A DNA stretch of 64,000 bases from Chondrus crispus (taxonomy: Eukaryota > Rhodophyta > Florideophyceae > Gigartinales > Gigartinaceae). The stretch is taken from NCBI RefSeq assembly GCF_000350225.1, contig NW_005179056.1:1-64000 (forward strand), in the 5' to 3' direction. Made by a program: the position numbers and the translations under genes. Positions 1 through 13,274 of this stretch are shown here, in pieces. Under the pieces are notes generated by a model. The model did not search any database. It had not been told where the DNA came from and saw nothing but the letters and a program-made list of their open reading frames with translations. Each line of letters begins with the position of its first letter. The first letter of the stretch is position 1.

Positions 1-2644
1 ACAACCCCACCCAGCCCAACAGTCGCACTCCCATGGCTGAATCACCGCAACCCACCTCGCCAACCGCACGTTTCACCCCTCATCCTCTGCAGTGGCCCCC
101 CCTCCCGTCGTTCAACATACAGCCGCGCATAAAACGAGCGCTCTCCACTAGCGCCAAGACTCCACCCACTAAGCGCTCCTCTGCCTCCCAGGCCTCGCCT
201 GCGCCCTCCACTACTGACTCATGATCCCGGCAGACACCAATCACACCGCTGGCCCAGACACTCCCATTACTCCCCTCCCTCCTACCATCACCGATACTGC
301 TACCTCGTCTACACCCCGTTCCGACCCCTCTCCCAGCCTCACTCCACCCCCGGACCTCCGCCCTCCCAACTGTGCAAGAGCTCCTCTGCTCCCCGCTTCG
401 GCCATCTGAGGTCTTCTCCACCATCCCAGGCCCGTGCTTTCACAGCACTGTTCCCCTGTTCACACGCCTCGTCCCAGCTGCCACTGTTGCTCGTACTCCC
501 GAAACCACTCATGAAGCCTTCATGCGCATGCACATGCTCCCCACTGCAGTTCTTCGGAAATCGTTCCGTGGCGGGCCCGGCTGGAGATCTTCCCGCAGTC
601 AAAATGCACGCCCTCCGTCTCAGAATTCGGCGAGCGTGCCAAGGGTCCGAATGGGGAGCTCTGTGGAAAGAAGCTGTGGATGCCCACCAAGCACGGCTGG
701 AATGGATATAGACACACGCACGTCATCGCGCATCTGCAGGCTCGCCTTCTGCCCGTGCAGCACGTGCTATGAGGCTCACGTTACAAGCCCAGTATGGGCG
801 TGCCATGCGTACGTTCATTAACCCGCCCCTCGCAGACCTTAACGACCGCATCACAATTCACAAACTCAGTGCACTCCACCCAAGCCCACTTGTGCCAGTG
901 GTGCCCTTGCCGCCCTCCGCACACCCGCGGCCCCCAGAAATCACTGAGCAGCAAGTCCTACAGGCTGTCCGCCGCCTGAATCCCAACTCGGCGGCGGGCC
1001 CCGATCGTATGTCTCCGAAACTATTGCACCTCCTCGCCAACATAAAAATCAGTCCAGAAGCAGGTGTGACCGGCCTGTTCGCACTCACCAATCTCGTCAA
1101 TAGACTGGCACGCGGATCCCTCCCCTCCGCACCACCCCACTCGCCAGCGCCGCTACGCTCCTGCCATTAAACCCATGACCAGGGAAAATCAGGCCTATTG
1201 CTATCGGACATTGCCTGTGCTGCCTGGTCACCAAAGTGCTTCTCCAGGCGGCCATCGAGGACACGCGGGAACATCTCGCGCCTGAGCAAATGGCAAATGG
1301 AGTTCCCAACGGAATTGATGCAATCGTTCACGACGCGCGGATGCTCGTTCGTCGCCACGGACACGACCCACAGTATCATGGTTTCCATCGATGCCTCCAA
1401 CGCGTTCAATAATTTTTCTCGCCAAACAGTGCTTCAAAGTCTCCCTCATCGCGCGCCGTCGTTATCGAGGTATCTGGACATGATTTACTCACGAACTCCT
1501 CCCCCGCTCATTTTCCCTTCCTTACTGCCTACAGTTCTGTCCAGTCGAGAAGGGACTCAACAGGGAGACCCGTCCAACATTTTGTTGTTCTCACTCGCCC
1601 TGCAGCCGCTTGCACGCCACCTCTCCAAATCATGCGACCTCCTCATGAACAGATGGTATGCTGACGACGGCACGATGGTCGGCAGAGTTGAGGAAGTAGT
1701 GAAAGCACTCGCCATTATCAAAGTGGAAGGCCCAAAACACCAGTTTTTACTGAACCCTACAAAGACACGTGTCTTTTGGCCCACCCTCAACCCTAAAATT
1801 CTGAGCCCGCTGTTTAAGGTGGCCCCGTTCAGTGTTGCAGAGGAAGGACTGGACCTCCTCGGAGCCCCAATCGGTTCACATGGCTTCATGACACAGTACA
1901 TACAGACAAAATTACTGCAGTGCAACAACGCCCTTTCCCAGCTAGACCGAATACCTGAAGGTCGAACCCGCTTCCACTTACACCGGGTTTCCGCTTCTGC
2001 CTGTCGTGTGCAGCATATTTTTCGCCTGGTTCCCCCGGACTTTGCTCTGTCATACGCCCAACAATTCGACCGGGAACAACTTGACGCGTATGCTCGCTTT
2101 AATAGTGTGACTCTTTCCCCAACCATCGCGGCTCAAATTCGCTTGCCGTTCAGACATGGAGGCCACGGCTTCATGTCCTTGGCTTCCACTATCCACAACT
2201 CATACGGAGCCAGTCTCATCGACGCCGCCCCCGTCCGCTTGCAGGGCCCCAGTTCCCCTCCGTCACACAATATCAGCGTTTTGCAAGAAGCACCCTGCGT
2301 GTGGTCCTCAGAAACTTGCCCCCCAGTGTACAACCGCCACTCTTTGCGTTGACGGAGGCGGATCTCTGATGCTTAGAACCAGCTGCCTTAGTGTCGCGAC
2401 CTGAACGCATACACAACTTTTTACTTCAGGCGCAACAAAGTGCAGCAGCCCGCACATACTGGCAAAAGAACCTTTGGGAGTCGTTTCTTGATCCAGCTGA
2501 CCACAGCACCGCAATCATACGCAGACGAGTAAGGTATAATTCCTTACTTTCCCCGGGAGCTACATCCTTCCTCACTGCCCACCCAGCTACTACGTCTTGC
2601 GTTCACATTGCCACGTGGGCCACGATGCTCCGGCGCCACCTAGA
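1..2644 (+). mobile_element. LINE-type non-LTR retrotransposon, copy A (5' end outside window, 3' end cut)
   Basis: Coding remnants of a LINE polyprotein in several frames. A Pro/Ser-rich N-terminal region (about 1-600) matches copy B at 15.6-16.3 kb. A connecting region (769-1170) leads into the reverse transcriptase, of which 1198-2352 is one long open frame. RT motifs are visible: VSIDASNAFN (motif A, catalytic Asp kept), REGTQQGDP (motif B) and WYADDG (motif C, both Asp kept), then a thumb-like LLGAPIGS. The copy stops in the segment just before the C-terminal zinc finger, where an LTR begins at 2645. Several frameshifts make it a pseudogene. The RT type is clear from the motifs; the exact LINE clade is not resolved. 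Confidence 0.85.
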
Positions 2645-3580
2645 TGTAGTGCAATACGCACCTGAAAAGGGGGGTGAAAAGAAGTGAAAAAGGAAAAAAA
2701 TTGGATACTGTAGTCCGGGTTTGGGGGACACACGTGTGCGACGAAGCGCACGATTCTTTTAATTATTTAATTTATTTACTAATTAGATCTAGAATCTAGA
2801 GCCGGGAGCTACTGTACTCGCCCCGCCGGGGCTCTATATGACTTAGCCCTTTGACCGACCAAGTCAATAAAGACAACCCGAGTTGCCAGAGTTTGATATC
2901 GCCTTGGTCGAAGTCCGTCTTTCACAAGACATTCCCTTCTACTCTAGCCTACGGTATCCTTTGCGCTCGCGGGTCCCCTTTTTCCTTATCAATTTGCCTT
3001 TACTTCCCTATCCTAATTTCACTTAATCTTGAGTTGGTCCCACCTTGTAGGATTGCGATCCGCAACGTGACGTCATTAGCCATCGGGCTTCTGTGTTGGT
3101 GCACCAGTGGTGCTTTTCTCAGCGTTGGTTCCATCGGAATCTGGTTGCGACCGATCCCGTGTTGGTACTTTGCCATCGGGCAGTACGACGGTGTAGCGCT
3201 GCTACGTTTTCTTCTTTCCCGACGGGCTACGTTACGACGCCCCCGTCGAAGACCTTATCAAGGGTATAAGGTGTACAAGGCGCTCTTCGAGCATTGGATT
3301 TACGACCCATCGAACCAGGTTTACCTAGACACCCCTCCGAACTCGTCGAGCAGTTGCCTTTACAAAACTCTACCACCATTTACCGATCCCGGGCTGGGCC
3401 CTTCTCTTTGCCCCCCCTATCAGGGATCCGAGCTACTGCGGGCCGCAAGCCCGCTTAAAGAGGACAGGGAGCTTCGAACACTCCGTAGCGCTGTGCCGTT
3501 GGCAGTTGTTGCTTTTGTTATTGTTGTTTGTGTTGGACCGTCGGACCTTGGTCTCTGCCTGACAGGCGCACTGCACTACA
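2645..3580 (+). repeat. 5' LTR of the chromovirus (LTR family 1)
   Basis: A 936-bp repeat bounded by short inverted ends, TGTAGTGCA at the left and TGCACTACA at the right. A related copy lies on the minus strand at 29248-30211 and a 5'-truncated one on the plus strand at 31555-32118. The internal region of the element starts directly after it. It interrupts LINE copy A. Confidence 0.85.
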
Positions 3581-3584
3581 AAAA

Positions 3585-3600
3585 TGGTCTCCCGACCTAG
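3585..3600 (+). other. Putative primer-binding site, family 1
   Basis: TGGTCTCCCGACCTAG begins four bases after the LTR end, with the TGG expected for pairing with a tRNA CCA end. The same sequence follows the LTRs of two other families here (30918-30933 minus; 34994-35009 plus with one mismatch). The primer tRNA was not identified. Confidence 0.6.
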
Positions 3601-3742
3601 AATTGCGTACAGGAGACCCGACCTAGAAACTGCGTAAGCTGAAACGGACTACAGGAGTTGTCTCTGCGACGGAAGTTTATTTAGGTGTTGTAGCGTTTTC
3701 TATTTTTTTGTGTTAAGTTAGGTTCGTTTTTGGAAACGAACC

Positions 3743-6027
3743 ATGTCGACAAGCGCCCCCGGGGACGTCGGTCCCAGGGCGAGCAGAATCGGATCGGCAA
3801 GGGCGTCGAGGATCCCGCGAGGTCCTCGCACCCGAAGCCAGGCCAATACGGCCACGGATCCCGAATGTCAAGAATCCCCGACGGGGATTGAAGCCGACAA
3901 GGATAACCTATCCTACAGGTTCGAGAAGATGGGCTAGGAGATTCGCCAAGAGATGACGAAAAATCTCGAGGCTGAATTAGCCCTCGTCCATATGCAACTG
4001 GAGTTGCAACATCCGAGTTCCACACCGTTTTAGGAGAGCTATCGGCTCGAGTGGATCTCGTCGCGAAGGAGCGAGGTGATGCGACTGACGGTCCGGAGCC
4101 GGAGGTCCTAGCTTCGTTGAAAATTTCAGTCAAGGACGCAAGGCGCGACGCGAATCAAGCCTTGGAGTCCTTGGGGAAATTTAGAGCCAGTATCGACGAC
4201 AGGTTTGACCGCGCCACTCATCGTCTCAAGGACCTTGAATAGGTCGCCGGGCAAGAGCCGCTCCCAACTGGTCGAGGAGGCGACCGTCGACCGAAGAAGG
4301 ACAAGGCCGCTGTACAGCGGAGTTCCAAGTCGAAGACTTCGAAGAAGAATCTGCGACGCAGGAGCAAGAGTCACGGTAGTGACGAGCCGGAGGACCAAGA
4401 CTCAATGACCGAGTCGAATGGCCTTTCCGAAGATGGTGACGACTGTTCGTCGAACCATGCCAGCAATTCCGAACATCGTTCAGAGGAAGGAAAAGGAATT
4501 TCGCAGGGCAAGAAAATTACCTCCAGACGGGGCGGGATCACTTCGTCCGCCTCGCGGAGAGACAAGGACGCTGAGCCAGAGGACGTCGCAACGCGACGCG
4601 GGCCGCGATGGGAGGCGTTGGAGGAGCTGAATCCGACCAACTACCTCTTCAAGAAATTACTTTCGTACCGAACGTACCGCTTGTGGAACCCGCAGACATA
4701 TTTGTCAAGTTCCCGGCGGACCGCCGTGCGAAAAATCAGGAGAGATATTCCGCCTAAGGTGAAGAAGGACAACACGTTCACAGGTGAGGACGGGGTCCTT
4801 GTGTTGGATTGTTTGGCAAAGTTAGTTCAAGAGTTTGATACTCAAGGAATGAACGAGGGGCAAGCGATCCGCTTGTTGCCCGAATTTCTAAGCGGCATCG
4901 CATTGAGACAGTACACTTCTGTGTCTCAGACGGCCGGGTCCCATCACGGAAAGGTGTCCGTTTGGCCAGAGGCCGTACAGTGGTTGTTGAGGAGTTTCGC
5001 AACCGACGAGGCGATCCGTCAAGCCGTGCTCGCATTGCGAGAAGTTCAGCAAAGACCGTCTGAAGACGAGATGGAATTCTACATTCGCCTAACAGACGCG
5101 AGTAATCGCTGTGGGAATGTTTATTCTATGGAGGAGCAGATGACCATGTTCATCGAGGGGCTAGAGGCCAGTATTAAGCCCATGGTCTCGCAGTATCGAC
5201 AAGATAACCGAGACGTCTCATTTTTGAGATTGGTAAATTTCGCAAAGGCGCATGGCTCGGCGAGCCGCGCCAAGGACAAGAAGACCAAGAAGGTCACGAT
5301 TCAGACGCCGTCGACGTTCAGGGCGGGGAAGAAGCCGAGGGCTTCTTATCCCGGTCGTAAAGGTCACGCCGCCTTCCACTTAGCCGAGTCAATCTCCGCT
5401 TCAGATGAACGCGGTGCGCACGGAAGCAGCGAAAATCATTATGAAGGAGCATTGGTAGCCGAAGGCAATTTTATTGAGCCATCGGAGGGCTACGGACACG
5501 AGGACTACGGGGCAAGCGGGTCGTCAACTTTACCGACGCCCACATACACGACGGAGTCGTTTTCAGAGCCCACGGATCCCGTGATGATGTTCCGGGGGCG
5601 CGGCCACACGCCGGAGCCGCGCATTCCGATGGGAGACAAAGGTACAACGTTTCGAAGGCCAGGCTGGATGGGAAGGCCGCAACATCAAGGAAGGCCGCCG
5701 GCCCGTGGAGGACCTAGGCCACAATATCCCGTCAAGAAGCACGGACTGGTGTGCTATCACTGTTACGAAAAGGGGCACGCCGCGCCAAACTGCATTCTTT
5801 CCCTCCGGGAAATGCACCGAGTTTTAGGAAATTATGAGGCGTTGTCTCCGATGGAGAGATTAGGGATACCATCGACGAGTTATCTGAAGGTCAAGAATTG
5901 GTTCGATTCGCAGACGGCGAGCACGCCGAGTGCTTCAACGCCGAGGTCGAACCAACCCTTCAGAGGGCCCGCCGCGGGGCCCGCGTCGTCGGCCGTGAGA
6001 AGGAACCCGCCGCCGCAGGGAAACTAG
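3743..6027 (+). pseudogene. gag region of the chromovirus
   Basis: Gag-like capsid region. The best preserved stretch runs from about 4405 to 6027 and ends with a zinc knuckle, CYHCYEKGHAAPNC (C-x2-C-x4-H-x4-C), typical of Gag nucleocapsid. The upstream part is charged and low in complexity. It overlaps the start of the pol frame, a usual arrangement in this family. Treated as a fossil. Confidence 0.75.
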
Positions 6028-9000
6028 AGAGGGGAATCTCGAGGGAGTCACGAGAGGCGCAGGTTCAACGTACTGCGTCCGGGACTCAGTCCCGTTCCCC
6101 GTCTCTAGCAAGAAGGAAAGGCCTCGACGAGGAGGTAGTTGAAATAGGGGGTAAGGCGAAGGAGCCGACTGTTGTCAAGAAATTTCTAAGTCGAGACAAG
6201 GATCGTCCGATGGATCAAATTCGTAGGCCCTGGTACAGGGTTAAGCGACAAGAATGTCCTGACAAGATCTTGGTCCTCGCGCGAAAAAACTACAAAGTTT
6301 ACGCGGACATTGGACAAACGGTCGGATTGATGAGTCGAGTGTTGTCCGTGTTGGACACAGGTGCCGGACCGAATTTGGTTCGAAGGCCGGAACTTCCGGC
6401 AGGAACGGAAATATTGGTGTCCTACGGACCAACCCAAGACATTGGCGACGCGAACAATAGGCCACTCCGAACTTTCGGCACAATTAGAATGCTTGTGAGG
6501 CTTGGAAAATTCGTGGCCGCAGCCGAGTTTATTGTATGCGAAAAACTAGCAGTCCCGCTAATTCTAGGCGCGGACTACTGTGACCGGTTTGTGGAAGCAA
6601 TTTATCCAAGGAAGAAAACGGTTGAGCTGGCGGATTTCTCGGAGGTTCCGATAATTAGGCGGTTCTCGACGAGAAAAGGGAAGAAGAATCTCGTCCCGGG
6701 AGAGGACGAGAATGATGGAAAGGGGGAGCGAATTTCCCCTAAGGTAAAAGTGGCAAGAGCCACGACTATCGAGCCAAGGACGCAACGCGTCGTGGAATGC
6801 ACCTCGAAGAGGGCGGGCTTCGTTGTGGTCCAGCCTTACTCGTCGTTGTACGAAAGGCACTGGTTGACGTGCACGAATGGTGTCGTTCAGGTTGAGCCTG
6901 ACAGGCCATTTCGTTTACTCGTTGCGAATTTTAGGACGTACCCTGTCAGGGAGCAAAAAGGCCAAGTAGTGGCAGAATTATTACCGCACCCGAGGGCCGT
7001 GCTCGAGAGCAAAACCACCAATGGTGAAGTTCTCGGAATTCAAGAAAGGAAGAAGGAAAATTTTCTTAATTCCACCAAGACGCCTAAGGGCGAGACAAGA
7101 TTCGAACCGTCGGAGCAAGCGCGCGAGGACCAGCCAGAAGAACGGTCGAGTGGGATCTCTGCGACGGCATCGTCGAAGCCGGAGCAGCGGATTGAGCAGC
7201 CACCGCCGGACGTGGAGGACCTCGATCTGAGCCACGTGCCGGAACGGCTGCGCGAGCGGTTCCAACGGATGTTGAAGAAGTATTTAAGGATGTGGGATGG
7301 GACCCTTGGTGAATTAAAACCACGGTCCACCGGATCGAGCTGGTCCCGGATGCCAGGCCCATCCCACAAGCTCCCTACCGAGCTGGTCCAAAGGCTCGGG
7401 AGGTCGAGGACGCAGAAGTACAGAAGATGTTAGAAGCAGGAGTCATCGAACCGGCGCAGTCAGAATGGGCGTGGCCCGTTTTATTAGTGCCCAAGCCGGA
7501 CGGATCGATGCGTTTTTGCGTAGACTACCGCAGGTTAAACGCGGTAACGGTGAAGGACACGTACCCTTTATCGCGCATGGATGAGTGTCTGGACTCGCTT
7601 AGTGACACCAAGGTTTTCTCCGCGTTGGACGCGATCTCAGGATATTGGCAGATGCCTATCCCTGAGCGCGACCGCGACAAGACCGCATTTTCGTGTCACT
7701 CAGGTCTGTATCGCTTCTCAAGAATGCCCTTCGGGCTTACCAACGCTCCGGCGACGTTTCAGAGAGCCATGGATATACTGCTCTCTCCGTTCCGATGGAA
7801 GTCGTGTCTGGTGTATTTGGATGATATCATCATCTTCAGCAAGTCTTGGGAAGAACACATTGTTCATGTTGATGAAATACTGTCTGTATTGGAGAAGGCA
7901 GGTGTGAAGCTCAAGCTTCGCAAGTGCGAATTTTTCGTCGAAAAGATCAAGTACCTGGGCCATGTCGTTCGGCCAGGTACATTGGAGGTTGATGCCGCTC
8001 GCATCGCGGCGTTGGAACAAGTGAGGTACCCTCAAATGCAGACCCAGCTCAGAAGCTTCTTGGGACTTTGTAATGTGTACCGTCGGTTTGTCCCACATTA
8101 CGCGAAAATCGCGCATCCGCTCAATCAACTATTGAAGAAGGGACAACCGGTCCAGTTGGAAGGATTCGACGAACCGTGCGAAAAAGCTTTTCATAAGCTC
8201 AAGGACCCCATCTTGCTACCGCCGGTGTTGGCGCTGCCGAAGAAGGACCTACCCTACTCGGTAGATACCGATGCAAGCGACTATCAAATCGGCGCTGCAT
8301 TATTTCAGACACATCCGGATGCGCAACGTAAACCCATCGGGTTCTTTTCAAGAACGTTATCCGCAGCCGAGAGAAACTACTCCGTATCAGAAAAGAATTT
8401 CTAGCGGTAATTTGGGCCGTACAGACTTGAAGAACATATTTATATGGCGAGCACTTCATTGTGCATACCGACCATGCCTCATTGAGGTGGTTGATGAACG
8501 TAACCGACCCCAGCGGGAGATTAATCCGATGGAGGCTCCGCCTTTCGGAATTTGATTTTGAAATCAAGTACAAGTAGAAGGGCAAGGCGAACAGCCAAGC
8601 TGATGCCCTGTCAAGATTACGGGCCGCAGGAGAAACCGTTGACGAAATCGACGACGAAACCCCATGCTTTATGGTCGAACCGACCGAGGGTACAGTGGAG
8701 GACGAGGACAGTTTTGACGCGTTAGACGACATCCTCGCTCTCGAGCGGGGGACCGCCTTTGATCGCCTCGATCACTTCCAAGCTGTCACTCCGGAGGAGC
8801 TCATTCGCGAGCAAGCCGTCGACCCCTTCTGCAACCGCATCAAGGAAGAAATGGACGCCGGAAAGGTGAGGACGTTCAGCATGGAGACCGAGGAACTCGA
8901 AGGAACTCTATGCCGTACAGCGGCGGAGTTTGTACAAGTGGTGATAACACAATCGTTAAGGGACCGCGTCCTAGGGTTAAGCCACTACGCAAAATTGGCA

Positions 9001-9693
9001 GGCCACCCGGGAGGCAGGAAACTTTACAAGACATTGAGAAGATATTTTTATTGGCCTACGATGGCCCTAGACTGCTACGCAGTCGCGAAGAATCTCGCCG
9101 CATGTGCGCGGGAAAGGGTGAAGTTAAGAAGAAACATGAAGGAAATGAAGCTTTTCACGCCCAAAGCTCCGCTGGAGTTCGTCGCCATCGACATCCTCGG
9201 CGAGCTAATTACAACTAAACGAGGAAATCGGTATATTCTCGTGATCAGCGATCGATACTCGAAACTGGTACGAACCGTACCGTTGAAGAAGATATCAGCT
9301 GCGCACATCGCACAAGCCTTCGTTCACCATTGGGTATTCGTGTACGGACCGCCGGTCAAGCTGCTGTCCGACAATGGAACACAGTTCACGGCCCGGTTCT
9401 TTCAGAACGCCTGCCGAATTCTCGGCATACGCAATGTGTTCACGACTACGTACCACCCGCAAGGCAACGGCCAAGTTGAGAGGTTTAACCGCACGCTGAC
9501 TTCCGCGTTGCGAAAATATGTTGGAGAGCATCCCAAGGACTGGGACCTATTTAGCGACGCCGTGACGTTCGCATACAACACGCAAGTTCATCGAACTACG
9601 AACATCGCGCCCTTCGAGCCGGTGTTAGCTCGGGCGCCGAGAAGCATTGCGTTACAAGCACAGCCAAGTTTGGAAGGATTTAGCTCGAATTGA
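5898..9693 (+). pseudogene. pol region of the chromovirus (protease, RT, RNase H, integrase)
   Basis: Domains in order: pepsin-like protease around 6350 (VLDTGAG); reverse transcriptase about 7430-8030 with FCVDYRRLN and VYLDDIIIFSKS; RNase H from about 8250 (SVDTDASDYQIGAAL); integrase about 8950-9620 with a zinc-binding N-terminal part, VAIDILGE, LSDNGTQF and NGQVERFNRT, which supply the D, D and E of the catalytic core. Typical of Ty3/gypsy. Treated as a fossil. Confidence 0.85.
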
Positions 9694-9885
9694 GCGTACT
9701 ACCTGAAATGGCAGTCGTGGTTGGAAAGCCTGATGAAAGGCGCTGATAAGAGCTTGCGAAAAGAACAAGCGCGCTACAAGCGAAACTTTGATGCACGGCT
9801 CCGAAAACCGAGGTATGAAATCCCTTCAGGATCATACGTATTCCTTCGGAAATAGCAAGGCACGGCCACCGAGCCGAAACTTAAG

Positions 9886-10458
9886 TTGGCACAAGTGGCT
9901 AGGGGTCCGTATCAAGTGAAGGAGTCAACTGAGAATACGGTCGTCATTGCCATCGGCGACCAAGAAGAGCGCGTGTCGCGAGATAGAGTCAAACTAGCCC
10001 CTATTCCCATGGACTACACGCCGATAATCGGGCTACGGCAAGCGCTACAGTTCCTCAATCGAGAAGGGGAACGAGAAGAACCCGCCGCGCAAGCGAAGAA
10101 TAAGACGGATGACGGACCGTTGGTAAATCAGGAAGCTGCGCACATCTCGCCCGATCTACAAGAGATAGGAGGTTCGCAAGAGCAGGATGTGGATGAGTCG
10201 CTGGCTCTTCGGAAGGGGTACGCACAGTTGGACACGCAGGAAGAAGGAGCCGAGAGTCAGGAGTATGTGATCGACAAGATCGTGGACCACGGCTACGACG
10301 AGGAGAAATTAATTCTCAAAGTGAGGTGGTATGGGTATACCATCGAGGACGCAACGTGGGAACCTATTGAGCAAATCCCCCGCAGCGCGATAGTCACATA
10401 TTTCCGAAGGAAAAGGCCATCCTTACCCACGCAAGCGTCGCACGCACAACCGGGATAG
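9886..10458 (+). pseudogene. Integrase C-terminal region with chromodomain
   Basis: The last part of the polyprotein contains EYVIDKIVDH, LKVRWYGY and ATWEP, the aromatic-cage pattern of a chromodomain, at about 10260-10420. Chromodomains on integrases of this branch are known to direct insertion to chromatin with particular histone marks. The segment upstream is acidic and charged. Confidence 0.8.
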
Positions 10459-13274
10459 CCATCGTAAATAGAATTAGTAGGTTAGAGACAACAGAGAGGT
10501 CAGAACTTCGAGGAAGGAACGCATCTACGAGGTTCGCAAATAAGGAGTTTGAAGGAAAGGAGTGCAGGGCAGAGAAGCGAGACTGTATCCTTGGATGAGG
10601 CATTGAGCCTCTCGGAAAACGCACACGCCTCATCACGGTACGCACGAGAAATGACGTTTCGAACGGACGGTCCGCCCGCGTGGGGGATGATGAAATCAAA
10701 AAATATATATATATTCGTGTCGACAACAAACAGCTGAACAGACGACACAAGTGAGAATTCGATTGCAGCCATGCTGCGAAATTATAATCAAAAAGCAGGA
10801 AAAATTATTGCAGCTGCAGTACGCACGCGAAGTGGTGATCTTTTGCCACAGTCGGCGACATAACTATTCTAAGTCGCCCCGCAGCTAAGCCCCACTCGAC
10901 CTCACACGAAACCGATCGTCGCACTCACTGCTAACACACTGCCCATGCTTGACGAGCACGAAGACCCGTCCAGACGGACCACCCTCAGAAGAACGCAGCT
11001 ACGAATTCACCCCGCAGTGACCGACGTCGACGCTCACAACAGGTCCTATTTTTCCAGAACGATCTACTTAGCACTTACCCATCATGATTTCTCTTCAACT
11101 CTGTCGTTTCTTTGTTTCTTTATTTCTTTTCTTTTCCTCTTTTCTGTTTCGTTATTGTTCTGTTTTAGTTATTATTACATTTTGTGTTGTCAAGGACACG
11201 ACCCCGCACTGCGGAGGTCGATCAGAAGAACCTACGAGGACGAAGAAGGAGCGTATCGCAACGTCAGAGAGAAGGGAAACTCTACAGTAGACCCACGATT
11301 CGAAACAAGGCGTTCCATTGAGAACAGAGAAGAAACCCCCCGTGGGGATGCGCGCAATGATTCGCGAAGGACGAGCGAGGGTCGTAGAGGACCCGAAGAA
11401 CGCCAAGCGGACAAAGGCACTGACGAGACACGTAATTACAATAGCCCCATGGGGTGAAGCTCCCCATTTGATGAAGACAGGTCGGAGCAAGCTTCACCCT
11501 ATACGCGAACAGGTTACTGTGTCTTTGTCGATTTTTTGTTTTGTTTGGGGTTACTCTACGTGAGACGAATGGTATCGTCAGCTCCTTGAGAGAAGGAGTC
11601 TGATCTAAGAAGGGGAGTTCGAACCCCCGAAGAGGGCTTGCTGCAGGTTTCATTGAGACCCTCGATATTGGCTTGAAAAAAAAGCGTACCGACACAGCCC
11701 CTATTGGTTTTTTTTTGTCCTCGCATCTTCCCTCTGTCATTGGGGATTGAACGCAAGCGAGTCTGCGCGGCGTCCCGTCCGGAAAACCGTGACCGTCCTT
11801 GAGTAGAGACCCCATGAATAATGGCGACGTACCGTCGATAACGAGAATCACTCCTGGAACCTCTCATCCGAGACAAGAAACAGAATAATGATGAGATGGG
11901 ATTGAGACGCAGAGCAGCACATGGTGCCTTCCTTCATTAATATGATTTCCTACGAAAGAAAGCGAAGGTTTACACAGCGTCAGAGGAAACGTTTGAAAGA
12001 TTTAGTTTAGCACCTGACAAAATCTAGAGTGCTTGTTGAGGAAATCGGGGTGAACACGGAAAAAACGGGGACAACGGGGACGTCTCGCAAGCACCTGAAG
12101 ACCTCAGACCGGTGAGATCTGAGACACTACTTTGACTTCGGAGCAAGAGCGCGCCGCATGCCAACGCACGAGAACGGAGGTGTCAAGCGCCGTTTGAAAA
12201 TATTAACGAAATTAAGGAAAACCATAGTCACGGCAAGAAATCACGCCGGTTTGTTGGCATGAGCCACGGCCGCCGATCCACGACATATCACAATGCGCAC
12301 GAAGGGAGGAGCTCGACTACGACCCCCCTTCTTGCGCACAAGGCACCAGCCATCACTGTGATTGCTTAATCATGATGATCACGAGCTTACTTCGAGGAGA
12401 ATGACATTCAAAGAAAAGAGGAAGGATGAAGTCCTACCCACGCGACTGTCGGCAAGCGCATCGAGCGCGCGCGCTGTAATCGCATAGCGAATAAGTTTCG
12501 CCCGTCATTTTGGAGACCGCCGGTGCGCTAGGTGATCTCGCCGATGACCTCGCACACGAACTGTTAACTGGTTTTCACGACCTACAGGCTCCACGCGCCG
12601 CCCCGTGTCCCTGATGACAGAGCGAGGGCAGCTCGCCCGACAGCAAGGACGAAAACGCCAAGTTAGGCGACCAGGCGGATGACACTATGTGAGAATGGGT
12701 CACCGTGAACCCCGGAATACCATCTAAATGCATGATCCGAGACAGGATCAGGATGGTCGCTCATCGCGATGCGATCAACTAATCGTAATACGTATGACCG
12801 GACGTGTACGAGGAACCCTCGTCGCCACCTCAACTAGTTACGAATCGCCGTCAGGACACAGTCCGCTACCTCAGGTAGCAATCTAACAGTAACAGGGACG
12901 CCCCGAACGAGATCACGGGCAACGAAATTGACGTCTCCACACCTATCGCGCCGCGAATCTGAGTCTGCACGTAAGGGATGTTTTCAAAGAGAGAGAGGGT
13001 AGAAACTACGTGTGAATGAACCGGGTTCTTGACCCCGCCGGAGTCGGGAGAGCAGAGGTTTCCCCGCGGAGCTTCCGTCGTCGGTTCAATATTTTTCATG
13101 GCATGAAATGTGATCAGGGGAAAGGGCTTCCGATCGAGGAACTAAAAACGGACAGCAATGAAACGGAAGGTCGCGGAAATGGCGAATGCCACTAAGGGCG
13201 TCCAGGGGAACTGAGTCGAACCGGCAACTACAACAGAGAAAAGTTGTAGAGAGTCGTGGTAGAGATGCTCATTG
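10459..13274. other. Unassigned stretch downstream of the chromovirus
   Basis: No confident gene. A 170-codon plus-strand ORF at 10945-11457 has one strongly hydrophobic segment of about 30 residues, encoded by a T-rich tract, followed by a charged tail. It sits where some LTR elements carry an extra ORF, but it shows no envelope motif and no function is claimed. The rest is AG-rich, with a tRNA-like T arm at about 11607 that does not extend to a full tRNA. It may be 3' sequence of the chromovirus or separate debris. Confidence 0.35.

Larger units (their letters stand above)
2645..10460 (+). mobile_element. Ty3/gypsy chromovirus (LTR retrotransposon fossil)
   Basis: LTR retrotransposon inserted in LINE copy A. 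Parts in order: 5' LTR (2645-3580), primer-binding site, gag with a CCHC zinc knuckle (about 3740-6030), aspartic protease with LDTGAG, reverse transcriptase with YLDD, RNase H, integrase, and a C-terminal chromodomain (about 10260-10420). The PR-RT-RH-IN order and the chromodomain place it in Ty3/gypsy, chromovirus branch. It is broken, with very roughly half a dozen to ten breaks, yet every domain is recognisable, so it is a decayed but not ancient copy. No 3' LTR was found downstream, so its 3' limit is uncertain and age cannot be read from an LTR pair. Confidence 0.9.

Noticed and set aside
1198-2352. Host telomerase or group II intron reverse transcriptase
   Set aside because: The motif set, zinc finger, endonuclease region and repeated truncated copies are those of a LINE.
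10945-11457. Possible envelope-like ORF after the chromovirus pol
   Set aside because: Only one hydrophobic run from a T-rich tract and a charged tail; no signal peptide, cleavage site or Cys pattern.
11590-11640. tRNA-like T arm (AGTTCGAACCCCC) with a possible anticodon-like stem upstream
   Set aside because: The T stem has mismatches, the anticodon loop lacks U33 and no acceptor stem closes it; a simple palindrome explains it.
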